From positions 10,657,501 through 10,721,500 of the forward strand of contig JAYKKT010000080.1 of the NCBI GenBank assembly GCA_036023115.1: DNA of 64,000 nucleotides. Reading direction: 5' to 3'. The translations under genes were made by a program, and so were the position numbers. This DNA is from Brasenia schreberi (lineage: Eukaryota; Streptophyta; Magnoliopsida; Nymphaeales; Cabombaceae). Below the pieces are notes generated by a model. The model ran no database searches, was not told the DNA's origin, and saw only the letters and a program-made list of their open reading frames with translations. Positions within the stretch are counted from its first letter, which is position 1. Each line of letters begins with the position of its first letter. Of this stretch, positions 36,970 through 49,525 are shown in pieces.

Positions 36970-37718
36970 TTGAGGTTCTCCATGTGGAAGGCAGGTCCTA
37001 TAATCCTTCGATGGTGAGCCCACTTCTCGCCCTTGAGGCTGAGCAGACCGTTGCCCTCGAGCTGGCGAACCAGGGGAGGCGACTCGTTCTTCTCGTAGAA
37101 TTCCGACTTCGACAAGAAGATCTCCCGGATCTGTTCCGGCTCCGCCACCGTCAGCCTCGGCGTCACCCCGAACCATATCAGGAACGTATTCCCTGCAACC
37201 ATCATCCCCAAACACTTAAACTCTCACTAATAAATCACCAAAGAGAGAGAGAGAGAGGAAGGGCGGCCATTAAAACTTCATAAAAGCAAAATGAATAGTA
37301 CCTAACAACAAGACACATGATACCATCATAAAAACAGAGCAAAGTACCACTCCCCATTAAAATTTTCAATTCACAAAAGGAATTCAGAGTAGATAACAAC
37401 TCAATAGGACACTGAACCTTCAGAGAGAGAGAGAGAAAACCAACCGTAGATCTTCTTCCAGTGATGGTAAAAAGAAAAGACTCGAGGCAAGATGTTATGA
37501 TTGAGGGCCATCGGACGAGAGGTGGCCTGCAACATTAAGGAGACCATCTCCTTAACGTTACCAATGAAAGGCCGGTAAGGCGGCCCCCTAATCCCCTGCT
37601 TCCTGAAATGAGTTTCTATGGCTTTCGGCCGCCACCAAGCAAACGCCCAAGTCTTCACTATCCCAACACTGATCGCCATTAAAACAAGAACTACCCACAA
37701 GAAAAACATCTCTCCCAT
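34539..37718 (-). CDS. Cytochrome P450, CYP734A-type (brassinosteroid C-26 hydroxylase family)
   Basis: Five exons, read 5' to 3' on the minus strand: 37718-37445, 37192-36969, 36890-36640, 36567-36150 and 35030-34539. They join in frame to 552 residues. Visible features: N-terminal membrane segment (about 4-24), proline hinge G-P-P (45-47), I-helix A-G-K-Q-T-T (339-344), E-x-x-R (E396, R399), F-N-P-G-R-F (449-454) and heme loop [11 protein letters not shown] with Cys478. The I-helix K-Q-T-T-S-N-L-L and the C-terminal [11 protein letters not shown] segment are typical of CYP734A. Known members hydroxylate brassinosteroids at C-26 and inactivate them in the ER. The ATG at 37718 has A at -3 and G at +4; a second Met lies three codons on. 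Splice sites are GT-AG except intron 2, which fits GC-AG. Oddities are a Ser/Gly-rich insert (about 308-320) and about 25 extra polar residues at the C-terminus. The CYP72-clan placement is firm; the exact subfamily and substrate are inferred. Confidence 0.93.
35031..36149 (-). other. Intron 4 of the P450 gene
   Basis: A 1,119-bp intron with GT donor (after L-K-T) and AG acceptor (before V-G-M-I-L-N-E). It holds a (TA)n tract at 36058-36098. Near 35790-35870 a plus-strand segment with GGTCTCGGGTTCGACACC resembles a polymerase III box B, so it may be a SINE remnant in antisense to the gene. A 107-codon open frame at 35666-35989 has no recognisable content. Confidence 0.75.
36891..36968 (-). 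other. Intron 2 of the P450 gene, apparent GC-AG intron
   Basis: The 78-bp intron starts AAG|GCATCTCT and ends TTCAG|GCATTG. A (GA)n tract on the plus strand (36930-36964) fills its first half. The next GT on the minus strand (near 36930) would leave an intron of about 37 bp and keep a Ser-Leu repeat, and reading through meets a TAG, so the GC donor is the only simple solution. Confidence 0.6.
37193..37444 (-). other. Intron 1 of the P450 gene
   Basis: A 252-bp phase-1 intron with donor TACG|GTTGG and acceptor TTGCAG|GGAAT. It carries GA-rich runs at both ends (37241-37258 and 37422-37438). Confidence 0.85.
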
Positions 37719-37863
37719 TTTGTATCTCCTTCAATAATCAATCAAGCAGTGTAGGGAATGAGTGTGTGATTATTCTTTCCTATATTCCTCTGCATCAATG
37801 CTTATACTGAAGGAAATGAAAATGTTGAACCCAAGTAGTGGAGAGAAGCGGAGGGAGGAGGCG

Positions 37864-37871
37864 TATTTATA
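37864..37871 (-). promoter_or_regulatory. TATA box of the P450 gene
   Basis: TATAAATA on the minus strand, 146 bp upstream of the start codon. A start site about 30 bp downstream would give a 5' leader near 115 nt, rich in CT/TC. Confidence 0.7.
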
Positions 37872-39764
37872 GACAGAGAGAGAGAAAGGTATTAGGTCAA
37901 CTAGGCAACTAGCTTGGCATGATCTGCGTGAACTGTTAGGGGAAGTATGAATGAAGAAAAAAGTCTTTTTCTTTTTCTTTTTCATTTTCCTTCGTTCTCG
38001 GTTATCAATGAGTGCTGGCTTTCGTGCACGTTTAACAATATTGCGAACTATCAGCCGTTGGATCGAGAAAACCAATGGCCAAAATTCATGGTGGACCTGA
38101 GAGGACACCTGCAGAATCTCAACTGCGATGAGAGTTCTCATTTCATTTGAGTTATACCTCCCCTCATTCAGAGTTAGTTTTGTAATTTCGTCTATCAGAA
38201 CAGAAGGGCATGAGTTGGTATCCGAGTGATTTGTTTTTTAAATGAACAAAGCTCCTCAAAGAACCGCTGACAGGTCAGCTGTTTACAGAAAGCTACCTAA
38301 GATTTGCATTAATTCATATTTCTACATCTTATTTTCTCTGTTTCTCATTGCAAAGACGTTTCGATTCTTGTGGTGATGGTGGCTCGGGAAGATGCAAGTC
38401 ATTTATGAGATATTTTTCTCTTCTTCTTCTTCTTTTGTATAAGGGACGGGAGAAGCCTGTAAAACAGTGCTACTTTATTACGTATCTGTGTGAAAAGATG
38501 TCTCCATTTAATATGCCAGTATCATGATGGATAAACAAGCCAGAGGTATGATTCAAACGCGCAGACAGAAGGAAAGTTCTATAATCTTTGTTGCAATTAA
38601 GCTGTATATTGATTCAGTCCGGAAGTGTGTGAATGATTGTTACAGGCCAGCGTTTCTTAAGCGCATTGATACATCGAAGAAGGAAAGTAGAGCAAGCTTT
38701 TGATCTGTGACCGCATTGGCGAAGATCTTAGCGAATGCTAAACGAGTTTATTTCAACTATAAATTGGTGAAATCCCACAATTCAGTATAATTCAAATGTG
38801 AGATATATCTGATATCTGGTTTAATTCAAACAAGGAAAATTGATAAAAATCTAATCTGATTTCACGTTAGGCTGACCTATTTTGGTTACTTAATGGGAAA
38901 TGCCTTTTTCCTCTATCAGCGTGACCTAAACGGAAATTATACACAAATGAGAGGTTTTCTGTGAATTCAAATTTGTCCAACCTCAACATCCGCGCCTTCG
39001 CGGAAAGATCCAAGTCTCTCCGTACCAAACGCCAGATTAGGAAGTAGATATGTGTCGGGTCAATCAGTGGATCCAACTGAGTTCCGGCATGCCCAATCTG
39101 AGCACGAATCAACCCGAAAATTAGTTAAGTTGGGCAAAAAATGGCATTTTAGAAAAGAAGAAACAAGAAATTGTGGCATGACTCGTTGACATGCGAAAAA
39201 ATTAATTTTTAACATTTTTTGAATTTTATTTTTAAAATACGGATACCAATTTTTATAATTCGTTTTTCTCTTTAAGGCACTTTTTTTACTGGAAAATATA
39301 TCTTCATTGTTTTCTACCTATCCAGTGTTTGCTGTTTAAAACACATTAGTTTGGAAGATTTGAGTTTCTCATGCCATTACTGGGAAGTGAAACTCCTGAA
39401 CCCAGTTCGTACTCGATTCATCGATGCCCGACTCAAGATCATCTCACAATATCACAAAAATGTAAAGCCATGATAACCCATGGTCTCAAACTGATAAACC
39501 CAAGCCTTAGCATGCACTGTAATCTCAAGCGAGTGTGGGTTTTTTAGACCACTTCAACTTGAAAAAACCCATCCATAACTGGGCATGAGCTCAGTTACTA
39601 TTATGCCAATAATCGTGCCCACCATGAATTACGTATGAGAAGAAAGAGCTGGTAGTTGAGCAGTGGCCAACCCACTTTAGGGTGTGGTGAGGCATGCGCC
39701 ACACCCATAATCAGAAAAATTCCTCGCTCAACACTGCTACCAAGAGATTGAACACGGTAGTCCC
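37872..39764. other. 5' flank of the P450 gene and intergenic
   Basis: Upstream of the TATA box are a (TTTTTC)n-like run at 37966-37990 and AT-rich sequence. No second gene is seen. 39670-39730 (GGTGAGGCATGCGCCACACC ... AATCAGAAAAATTCCTCGC) resembles 51785-51830 and may be a short dispersed repeat. Confidence 0.5.
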
Positions 39765-39783
39765 AAGTCTTCCTCTTTCAACA
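39765..39783. repeat. Target-site duplication of LINE copy C (left)
   Basis: AAGTCTTCCTCTTTCAACA, identical to 41605-41623, directly beside the 3' tail of the minus-strand LINE. Confidence 0.95.
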
Positions 39784-41604
39784 AACAACAACAAAACAAC
39801 AACTAAGCCTTTTCCCATACTAGACGGGGTCGGCTACATGGATTCTTTGTTTCCACAGATCCCTATCATATGTCATGTTAGCAGTTAACTCCCAATAAGC
39901 TAGATCATTCTTTATTGTTTCTTTCCAACACTTTTGTGGTCGTCCTCTACCTCTTTTAATACTTTTCAAATTTAGTTTTTCTAACCTTCTTACAGGTTCT
40001 TCTTTTGATCTTCTTTCTATATGTCCAAACCATCTTAAATGATGTTCTCTCATTTTATCCTCTATTGGTGCCACTCCTAATTTGTTTCTAATAACCTCAT
40101 TATGTACACAGTCTTTTCTTGTATGACCACTCATCCATCTCAACATCTTCATTTCTGTCACAGACATCTTTTGTACATGTTGATGATTAATTGCCCAACA
40201 CTGAGAACCATAAAACATGACAGGCCTAATTGCTGCTCTATAATATTTACCTTTTAATTTTAATGGTATCTTCTAATCACAAAGAATACCTGATGCTCCT
40301 CTCCATTTTAACCAACCAGCATTAATTCTATGTGTAACATCTCCATCAATTCTTCTATCACTTTGAAAAATTGACCCTAGGTATTTAAAACTTTCCTTTT
40401 GGGGAATGCAATGTGTGCCAATTTTAATTTCTATGTCCTCTTAAGTAGCCAAATGATCAAACTTACATTCCATATATTCTGTCTTTGTTCTACTAAGTCG
40501 GAGGCCTTTGCTTTCTAATGTTTCTCTCCATAGTTCTAATTTTCTATTAACTTTTTCCTTAGATTCCTCCACTAATACAATGTCATCTGCAAATAACATA
40601 CACCAAGGTACTTCATCTTGAATATGTTTTGTTAACTCATCCATCACCATTATAAGGCTATACATAGAAAAGTGGTGAAAGATGTGTTAGGGGTATCTAA
40701 GGGAGGTGTACCGGCACAAAAAGAAGCTTGGTGGTGGAGTGAAGTAGTACAAAATAAAATCAAGGCAAAGAGGGCATGTTACAAATTACATTAATCGTCT
40801 CCCTTTGTGCAATATTTTGAAACACCTTATCTAACTCTTCCCAAAAAACTGTCTTTATACTATCTTCTAGTCCTACTTGGGGTGCGTAAGTACAAACTAT
40901 ATTCAAAACCTCTACTCCTAACACTAATTTCAACGTCATGATTCGGTCACCATATCGCTGTATGTCTACTACACTATCCTTTAAATCTTTATTTATGATA
41001 ATACCAACTCCGTTTCGAGCCTTTTCTTTACCTGAGTACCATAATTTAAAACCTGTATCCTCTATCTCCTTTGATTTTTCTCCTACCCATTTTGTCTCTT
41101 GTAAACATAGAATATGAATCTTTCTCCGAATCATAGTATCTACCACCTCCATTAGCTTACCCGATAATGTTTCGATATTCTAAGAACCAATACGAATCTT
41201 ATTATCTAGGACTAGCTTCCTTACCCCCCCCCCCCCCCCCCCCCCGCATCCGTTCATAATCAAAATGTGGAGACCCTCTCTGAAAAATTTTCACTACATT
41301 CGGATGGCAATGTAGCGGGACTAACTTCTTTACCCACACTCGTTCATGATGTGGGAACCCTCTTTGTAATTGATTCACTACATTCGGGCGAAAATGTAGT
41401 GGCCCTTGCTTACTTCTTACTGCATTCGGGATCTGCAGCACGTCATTAGGCGGGGTCGCCCCAAAACAATGTTCATAATTTTTGTAATCCATGTAAAAAT
41501 CCGACGAAGTTTTACGCTGGCTGTCGGAAGCCTAACACAACCCTCCTCCTTTATCCGGGCTTGGGACCGGCAATGCAAGGGTGATCCCTTACATGGGCGG
41601 AGTT
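39784..41604 (-). mobile_element. RTE-like LINE copy C with an internally inverted segment
   Basis: Read on the minus strand: 5' UTR from AACTCCGCCCATGTAAGGG (41604), then the N-terminal endonuclease (41210-40795) with C-L-Q-E-T-K-W and N-G-V-G-I-I-I motifs, then 40794-40657 in opposite orientation (linker sequence that matches 46175-46310 on the plus strand), then the RT C-terminal half from M-V-M-D-E-L-T (40656 down) with L-F-A-D-D, and the C-terminal domain to the 3' tail at 39784. RT motifs A and B are missing. A TAG replaces a Trp codon near the endonuclease start, and a 22-base C run lies at 41224-41245. The 19-bp target duplication fixes both ends. Confidence 0.92.
40657..40794 (+). 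mobile_element. Inverted segment inside LINE copy C
   Basis: GAAAGATGTGTTAGGGGTAT to GCATGTTACAAATTACATTA runs on the plus strand while both sides run on the minus strand. The source region corresponds to 46165-46310 of copy B. Confidence 0.9.
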
Positions 41605-41623
41605 AAGTCTTCCTCTTTCAACA
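41605..41623. repeat. Target-site duplication of LINE copy C (right)
   Basis: AAGTCTTCCTCTTTCAACA, identical to 39765-39783, directly beside the 5' end of the element. Confidence 0.95.
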
Positions 41624-42739
41624 CCGTAGCAAAAATGTTGTGAACTCAGAGTCGAAGCTCTTGCATTTGGCTCAGTTAACAATTTCATGACAAGCGCGTT
41701 TTTGTGGCTTAGACAGTACCGAGATCAAACATTAGATTAGACTAATCTGGAGCTAAATTAATAACAAAGCAAAGCTAGTTCAAGCTTTCAATCTTATTGC
41801 ACCATAGCTGTTCGAATAACATTAACCAAAGCAGGTAGTACCTTATGAAAACATCAAGTGGCCCAGTATAAATGGCTGATTGTCTCACCAATCTTAGATT
41901 AATTGATTGTGAGAAATGATTGCTACTATAAATTTATAATAATACTTAACCAAGTTTTCTCTTACATTTAGGGTTTTCTAGAAAGCGAGCCTCTCCAATG
42001 GTGGTCACCTATTCGGAATTACTCTTTCGAACCATGCTTAATTCTCAGTGTCAATGGGATCTTGTGCATTAGTGTTGAAAAGATCGTATCTAAGGTAAAA
42101 TATACTGTGAAAGCACGTATAGGAGCAAGCCCTATTGGCTGTCCGATTGATATAACAAACGGATTAAAATTGTGAAAGAGAGAGAGAGAGAGAGAGAGAG
42201 GCAAGAGAGTCTTACTTCTTAGGTACTTTTCATAATTAAATTTGAGGGAAACAAGGACAATCAAAGCTGTGGGAGGCCATTTTCCATATTTTGCGCGAAG
42301 ATAGGCTGGACGCAAGACATGGTGGGGACACCGGGTACCACAAAGGGGCCTAAGAGGAGCCCTAGCGTTGCCCTAATAAGTCTAGGCACGTAGGGTCTAC
42401 TTTCATTGCCCCACTTCTCTTATATATAATATATAATATTTATATATTTTGTATTATATTGCCTGTCAAAAAAAGCAATAATTCTGAAAGCACCATTTTG
42501 ATTATTTAAATTTTAAATAAACGCAAAAGGCTGTGCCATCATCGTAGGTCAGGTCTCAGGGAGGTTTTGGACAAAAGCCCACAACGACCTTTTTGTCCAC
42601 TTCTTGGTGTCAGAAGGCAACCAATGATTAAAAGGCGGATTGTGGTGCTGTAAGGTCGTTTTAGGTATTTACTTTTGTCCAAGTATAAAGTCCTGTTTTA
42701 TTAATTGTTGATATTTAATGTAAATTTTGCTAAAAATTT
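41624..42739. other. Intergenic, nothing recognised
   Basis: A (GA)n tract at 42177-42200 and short AT repeats at 42420-42450. No gene-like open frame. Confidence 0.5.
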
Positions 42740-43175
42740 GGATACGGATGGGGCAATTGGGCAGGTATACTTTCCCTGCCTCATACGCAAACCTCTCTTC
42801 TCTTTTTCTGCGTGCCCTATTACCCTCCCCGTTTGCCGACGGATGGATACGGGTCCGGTCATTTTTTCCTATGGGTCGGGTTGGATTCCGAGGCTGTGTA
42901 TCCTGATTCCAACTCCAATAAATTTATAAAAGTTAACATCACTTCGCTACCAAATCTAGATAATTGAAAAATTTTAAGAGTAAGAAGTCGAATTCGAAAA
43001 CTCGACTTCTTTTACATGCATTCAGAAAGACACACAGACATACATATCGGGTCAAGCATGGGTTGGGTATTATCTGGTACCCGTCCTGTACCCAGCCAAA
43101 GTACCGAACCCGATCAAAACAGATAGTTATCGTGCCATGTGGAGCGGGTTGGGTCGGGACAACATTGCCATCCCT
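42740..43175. mobile_element. Possible small TIR element rich in CGGGT words
   Basis: Left GATACGGATGGGGCAATTGGGC and the reverse complement of the right end (GATAGGGATGGCAATGTTGTCC) look alike with mismatches. The interior has GGGTTGGGT, GGTACCCG and CGAACCCG words, as in short non-autonomous elements of plants. Ends are approximate. Confidence 0.3.
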
Positions 43176-43324
43176 ATCTATGCATCAACTTTTAAGTGGG
43201 TTTTAAACCGTATTTAAGAGAACCGCATTAGGTAAAGGACGGCAAATTTACTTTGTTATTGTGACATTGATTTACATGACACAACATGGAATACCAAGGT
43301 GACTAGAAATCAATAAAACAACAC

Positions 43325-43432
43325 AACAAGCAATAGCTGGAAAAGGGTCGATTCATAAATTGAAGGTTGTGAGTTCCATACTCTGGGCGTGTATCCGGTT
43401 TCATTGTACTAAGAATCTATATAACCACCCTT
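43325..43432 (+). mobile_element. tRNA-derived SINE
   Basis: Box A-like TAGCTGGAAAAGG (43334-43346) is followed by box B-like GGTTGTGAGTTCCATAC (43366-43382), then GGGCGTGTATCCGGTTTCATTGTAC. The tail again resembles the ATTGTAAC end of the other SINEs. Confidence 0.5.
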
Positions 43433-43532
43433 AATATGGAAAATTTTTGCTTTAGTTCTGGTAATGGTTTGAGTTAGATCTTATAAAAGTGAAGTCTTCT
43501 TGGTTTCAAGCTTGCAACTCCCGCAAAAGTGA

Positions 43533-43536
43533 AGAT

Positions 43537-43573
<37 letters not shown>

Positions 43574-43779
43574 GTATGTATATATATATATATGTATGTA
43601 TATATATATATATATGTATGTATATATATATATGTATGTATATATATATATAGAGAGAGAGAGAAAGAGAGAGAGAGAGTGATGGATCTAAAAAATTGAG
43701 AGAGGGAGGCGAAAATATAAGCTGCTGGCGAGGCCTTTTTTAGACACTAAACTAACAGGTGTAAAAAGGTTACCAATTA

Positions 43780-43861
<82 letters not shown>

Positions 43862-43966
43862 TGATGGATCTAAAAAATTGAGAGAGGGAGGCGAAAATAT
43901 AAGCTGCTGGCGAGGCCTTTTTTAGACACTAAACTAACAGGTGTAAAAAGGTTACCAATTACCATA
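43533..43966. repeat. Microsatellites with a perfect duplicated block
   Basis: (CT)n, (TA)n with TATGTATG interruptions and (GA)n surround the block GTGATGGATCTAAAAAATTG...ACCATA, present at 43679-43784 and again, without visible change, at 43861-43966 (offset 182). (TA)n fills 43784-43840. Confidence 0.92.
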
Positions 43967-44593
43967 GTTATTTTCATGTGCAGCAAACTTTTTAAGAGAA
44001 AAATAATAATTTAACAAAAATATAGCTACTAATATTCTTTAAATTGCTAGTTGTATTACAAAAACATTTAACAAAATCACTAACATTCTATAAATGTCAT
44101 AAAGAAGTAATACCAACATTAGTAGAAGTATGTGTGTTACATACTCGCTCATATAATACAAAATTATAACAAATAATTATCGTCATGCACATGAGAATAT
44201 AGCATATTTAAACTACTGAAGACATCAAATGCACATACTAAATTCGCAACACAACTTCCAAAGTCTTTCATAAACATGAGACTAATAATAATGAGATGGA
44301 ATTTGAAAAAACAGGCGTTCAATTACTGCATCTTACTAAACAAACTAAATATCTTCATCATCTTAAGACAAAAAACTTTTGAATAACACTTTGAAGGACA
44401 GACTACTCCTGGTTAAACTGAAAATCTTTTGCTTCTATAGCAATTTGATAGTCTTCTCCTTCTGCATGAAATTTAATACCAAGGCACCAAGAACCCACAT
44501 CTTTTTATAACCGTATCAACAAAGTAATGGCTCCTGAAGTTTGACTATACAAGAGCACTTCAAGAACAGATTATTCCATATGTATATATACAT
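43967..44593. other. Intergenic, nothing recognised
   Basis: AT-rich sequence without open frames or repeat boundaries. Confidence 0.5.
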
Positions 44594-44709
<116 letters not shown>

Positions 44710-44721
44710 GAATCTGCTAAA

Positions 44722-44880
44722 TGTGCACACTCATTTGTACTTAAACATTCTTAAAAATCTCAACTGCTTATTGATTAAGATTAATAATTGATATTTGAAT
44801 TAAAGAAACAAAAAAGTTACTATTGCATTTTTTGTAAATACATCAAATACATCTGATATTATTTTGATTTTTACATGAAA
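44722..44880. mobile_element. Half of a foldback (MITE-like) element
   Basis: TACTTAAACATTCTTAAAAATCTCAACTGC and GAATTAAAG..AAAAAGTTACTATTGCA follow the left arm and centre of the foldback family (compare 32895-33045). The right arm is missing and LINE copy B begins at 44892. Confidence 0.45.
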
Positions 44881-44891
44881 ATCTTAATCAT

Positions 44892-47800
44892 AACTCCGCC
44901 CATGTAAGGGATCACCCTTGCATTGCCGGTCCCAAGCCCGGATAAAGGAGGAGGGTTGTGTTAGGCTTCCGAAAGCTAGCATAAAACTTCGTTAGATTTT
45001 TATAACATGGATTACAAAAATTATGAGCATTGCTTTGGGGCGTTCCCACTTAGCGACGTGTTGCAGACTCCGAATGCAGTAATAAGTAAGCAAGGGTCAC
45101 TACATTTTCGCCTGAATGTAGTTAATCAATTGCAGAGAGGGTTCCCACATTATGGACGGGTGTGGGTAAAGAAGTTAGTCCCGCTATATTGTCGCTAAAA
45201 TGTAGTGAAAAAATTTCAGAGAGGGTCTCTGCATTTTGATTATGGACGGATAAGGGGGGTAAGGAAGCTAGTCCTAGATAATAAGATTCGTTTTGGTTCT
45301 TAGAATATTGGAACATTATCCGATAAGCTAATGGAGGTGGTAGAGATACTATGATTCTGAGAAAGATTCATATTCTATGTTTACAAGAGACAAAATGGGT
45401 TGGAGAAAAAGCAAAGGAGATAGAGGATATAGGTTTTAAATTATGGTACTCAGGTAAAGAAAAGGCTTGAAACAAAGTTGGTATTATCATAAATAAAGAT
45501 TTAAAGGATAGTGTAGTAGACATACAACGATATGGTGACCGCATCATGATGTTGAAATTATTGTTAGGAGCAGAGGTTTTGAATATAGTTTGTGCTTACG
45601 CACCCCAAATAGGACTAGAAGATAGTATAAAAACAGCTTTTTGGGAAGAGTTAGATAAGGTGATTCAAAAGATTCCGCAAAGGAAGATGATTTGTTTAGG
45701 AGGAGACTTAAGTGAACATGTTGGTAAAGAGGCATTAGGATATCAAGGGATTTATGGAAACTTTGGTTTTGGGGATATAAATGAGGAAGGTAGGGAGATT
45801 TGAAATTTTGCTATGGCATTTGATCTCCTTATAGTCAATACAATCTTCAAAAAACGAGATGAACACTTAATTACTTATAAGAGTGGCTTATCACAAACAC
45901 AAATTGATTACTTTATTTGTAGAAAAAAAGAGAGAGCGTGTTGTAAAGATTGCAAGGTAATTCCAGGAGAAAGCTTAACCACCCAACATCAACTTTTAGT
46001 TATGGATTTACAAATAAAAAAAATGAACAAAGAAGAAAAGAGTGCATCAAGATATTCAGACTAAATGGTGGAACCTCAAAAGCGAGAAAAAAGATATATT
46101 TAAACAGAAAGCCCTTGAAGGAGATGTTTTGAATTATGTTGGTACACCCTGTGATATGTGGAACAATATGACTATACATATTAGGAAAGTGGTGAAAGAT
46201 GTGTTAGGGGTATCTAAGGGAGGTGTACCACCACAAAAGGAAGCTTGGTGGTGGAGTGAAGTAGTAGAAAATAAAATCAAGGCAAAGAGGGCATGTTACA
46301 AATTACATTATGCTAAGAAAACTAGTGAAACTTTAGAGGCTTATAAGAAAGCAAAGAAGGAAGCGAAAAAGGCCATGAGTGAAGCAAAAGCTAAAATTTG
46401 AGAGGACTTATATAAAAAACTCAACTCAAAAGAGCGTGAAAGAGATACTTTTAGGATAGCTAGGGCTAGAGATAAGAAAACTAAAGATTTTAATTATAAT
46501 AGAAAAACTATTTTTATAATCTTTTTAACGAAAATAAAGATGTTAGTATTAGTTTAGGAGAGTTAGCCAAATCAGAAAAGTATATAAACCACAATTTCTA
46601 CCAACGTATTCAAAAGAATGAAGTCAAAGAGGCTCTTAAACATATGAAGGGTGGTAAATCGGTAGGACCAGATAATATTCCTATAAAAGTTTGGAAAATA
46701 CTAGGAGAAATAGGAACCACTTGGCTCACAAGACTATTTAATGAAATATGGAAAAACCAAAAGATGCCCAAGGAATGGAAAGCAAGTACACTTATACCCA
46801 TATATAAGAACAAGGGAGACATTCAAAATTGTGCGAATTATCGAGGTATCAAGTTAATGAGCCATACTATGAAATTATGAGAAAGAATTATCGAACATAG
46901 GTTAAGACAAGTATCAAGTACAACAAAGAACCTATTTGGATTCATGCCAGGTAGATCTACTATTGAAGCGATTCACCTTTTGAGACGTCTTATGAAACAT
47001 TTTAGAGCAAAAAAGAAAGACGTTCACATGATATTTTTTGATCTAGAAAAAGCTTATGATATAGGGTACCGAGGGAGGTTCTTTGGAGAACTTTAGAAAA
47101 AAGAGGTATCTCATTGACATATAGTAACCTTATAAGAGACATGTATGATGGTGCAAAAACATGTGTGAGGACTCATGAAGGAACGACAGACTTCTTTGAA
47201 GTTAATATTGGGTTACATCAAGGATCAACTTAAAGTCCATACTTATTTATAATGGTGATGGATGAGTTAACAAAACATATTTAAGATGAAGTACCTTTGT
47301 GTATGTTATTTGCAGATGACATTGTATTAGTGGAGAAGTCTAAGGAAAAAGTTAATAGAAAATTAAAACTATGAAGAGAAACATTAGAAAGCAAAGGCCT
47401 CCGACTTAATAGAACAAAGACAGAATATATGGAATGTAAGTTTGATCATTTGATTACCTCAAAGGACATAGAAATTAAAATTGACACACATTGCATCCCC
47501 CAAAAGGAAAGTTTTAAATACCTAGGGTCAATTTTTCAGAGTGATGGAAGAATTCATGGAGATGTTACGCATAGAATTAATGCTGGTTAGTTAAAATGGA
47601 GAGGAGCATAAGGTATTCTTTGTGATAAGAAGATACCATTAAAGTTAAAAGGTAAATATTATAGAGCAACAATTAGGCCTGCTATGTTTTATGGTTCTTA
47701 GTGTTGGGTAGTTAACCATCAACATGTACAAAAGATGTCTGTGACAGAAATTAAGATGTTGAGATGGATGAGTAGTCATGCAAGAAAAGACCATATACAT

Positions 47801-47999
47801 AATGAGGTTATTAGAAACAAATTAGGAGTGGCAATAATAGAGGATAAAATGAGAGAATATCGTTTAAGATGGTTTGGACATATAGAAAGAAGATCAAAAG
47901 AAGAACCTGATGGCACACGATAGGGATTTGTGGAAACAAAGAATCCATGTAGCCGACCCCGTCTAGTATGGGAAAAGGCTTAGTTGTTGTTGTTGTTGT
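44892..47999 (+). mobile_element. RTE-like LINE copy B, full-length structure but disabled
   Basis: This 3.1-kb copy keeps the full order: 5' UTR starting AACTCCGCCCATG, N-terminal endonuclease (45290-46020), linker (46030-46400), RT (46640-47480), C-terminal domain (47690-47920) and a (TTG)n tail. The direct repeat AATCTTAATCAT at 44880-44891 and 48000-48011 is its target duplication. Endonuclease words such as L-Q-E-T-K-W and C-A-Y-A-P-Q are readable; RT motif C is L-F-A-D-D. Breaks include TGA at about 45468, a frameshift near 47058, TAA at about 47230 and a deletion of about 87 bp near 46497 relative to copy A. A deletion has also removed about 100 bp before the tail. One long ORF carrying endonuclease plus RT is the known layout of RTE-clade LINEs. 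Confidence 0.92.
45095..45250 (+). repeat. Two diverged repeats in the LINE 5' UTR, one with a clear hairpin
   Basis: ACTACATTTTCGCCTGAATGTAGT (45099-45122) forms a stem ACTACATT/AATGTAGT. A second, weaker version (CGCTATATTGTCGCTAAAATGTAG, 45182-45205) follows about 83 bp on. Each is followed by CAGAGAGGGT and a GATTATGGACGG/TTATGGACGG-like word. Copies A and C carry the same pair or part of it. Confidence 0.7.
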
Positions 48000-48011
48000 A
48001 ATCTTAATCAT

Positions 48012-49279
<1,268 letters not shown>

Positions 49280-49525
49280 ATACAACCACTAAGCCTTTTC
49301 CCTTACTGGATGAGTAGCTACATGGATTCCTTATTTTCATAAAGCTTGATCATGTGTAATACTAGCAATTAACTCAACATGATCCATATCATTGTTTATT
49401 GTTTCTTTCCAATATTTTTGTGGCCTTTCTCTTCTTTTTTTAAACATTCTCACAATCTAGTTTCGCATACCATTTTACCAAAACTTCCTTTGATTGTAAG
49501 TGTTCAAACCATCTTAAACTTACAA
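49280..49525 (-). mobile_element. LINE 3'-end fragment, minus strand
   Basis: The order ACCACTAAGCCTTTTCCC, GTAGCTACATGGATTCC, AGCAATTAACTCAACATGAT, TTTATTGTTTCTTTCCAATA and TTCAAACCATCTTAAACTTA follows the minus-strand LINE 3' end. The copy is 5'-truncated. Confidence 0.82.

Noticed and set aside
36867..37283. 138-codon plus-strand open frame across the P450 exons
   Set aside because: It is the antisense shadow of P450 exon 2 and a (GA)n tract; the minus-strand exons carry the conserved motifs.
44892..47999. An active LINE
   Set aside because: Its structure is complete at both ends, but stops and frameshifts break both endonuclease and RT.
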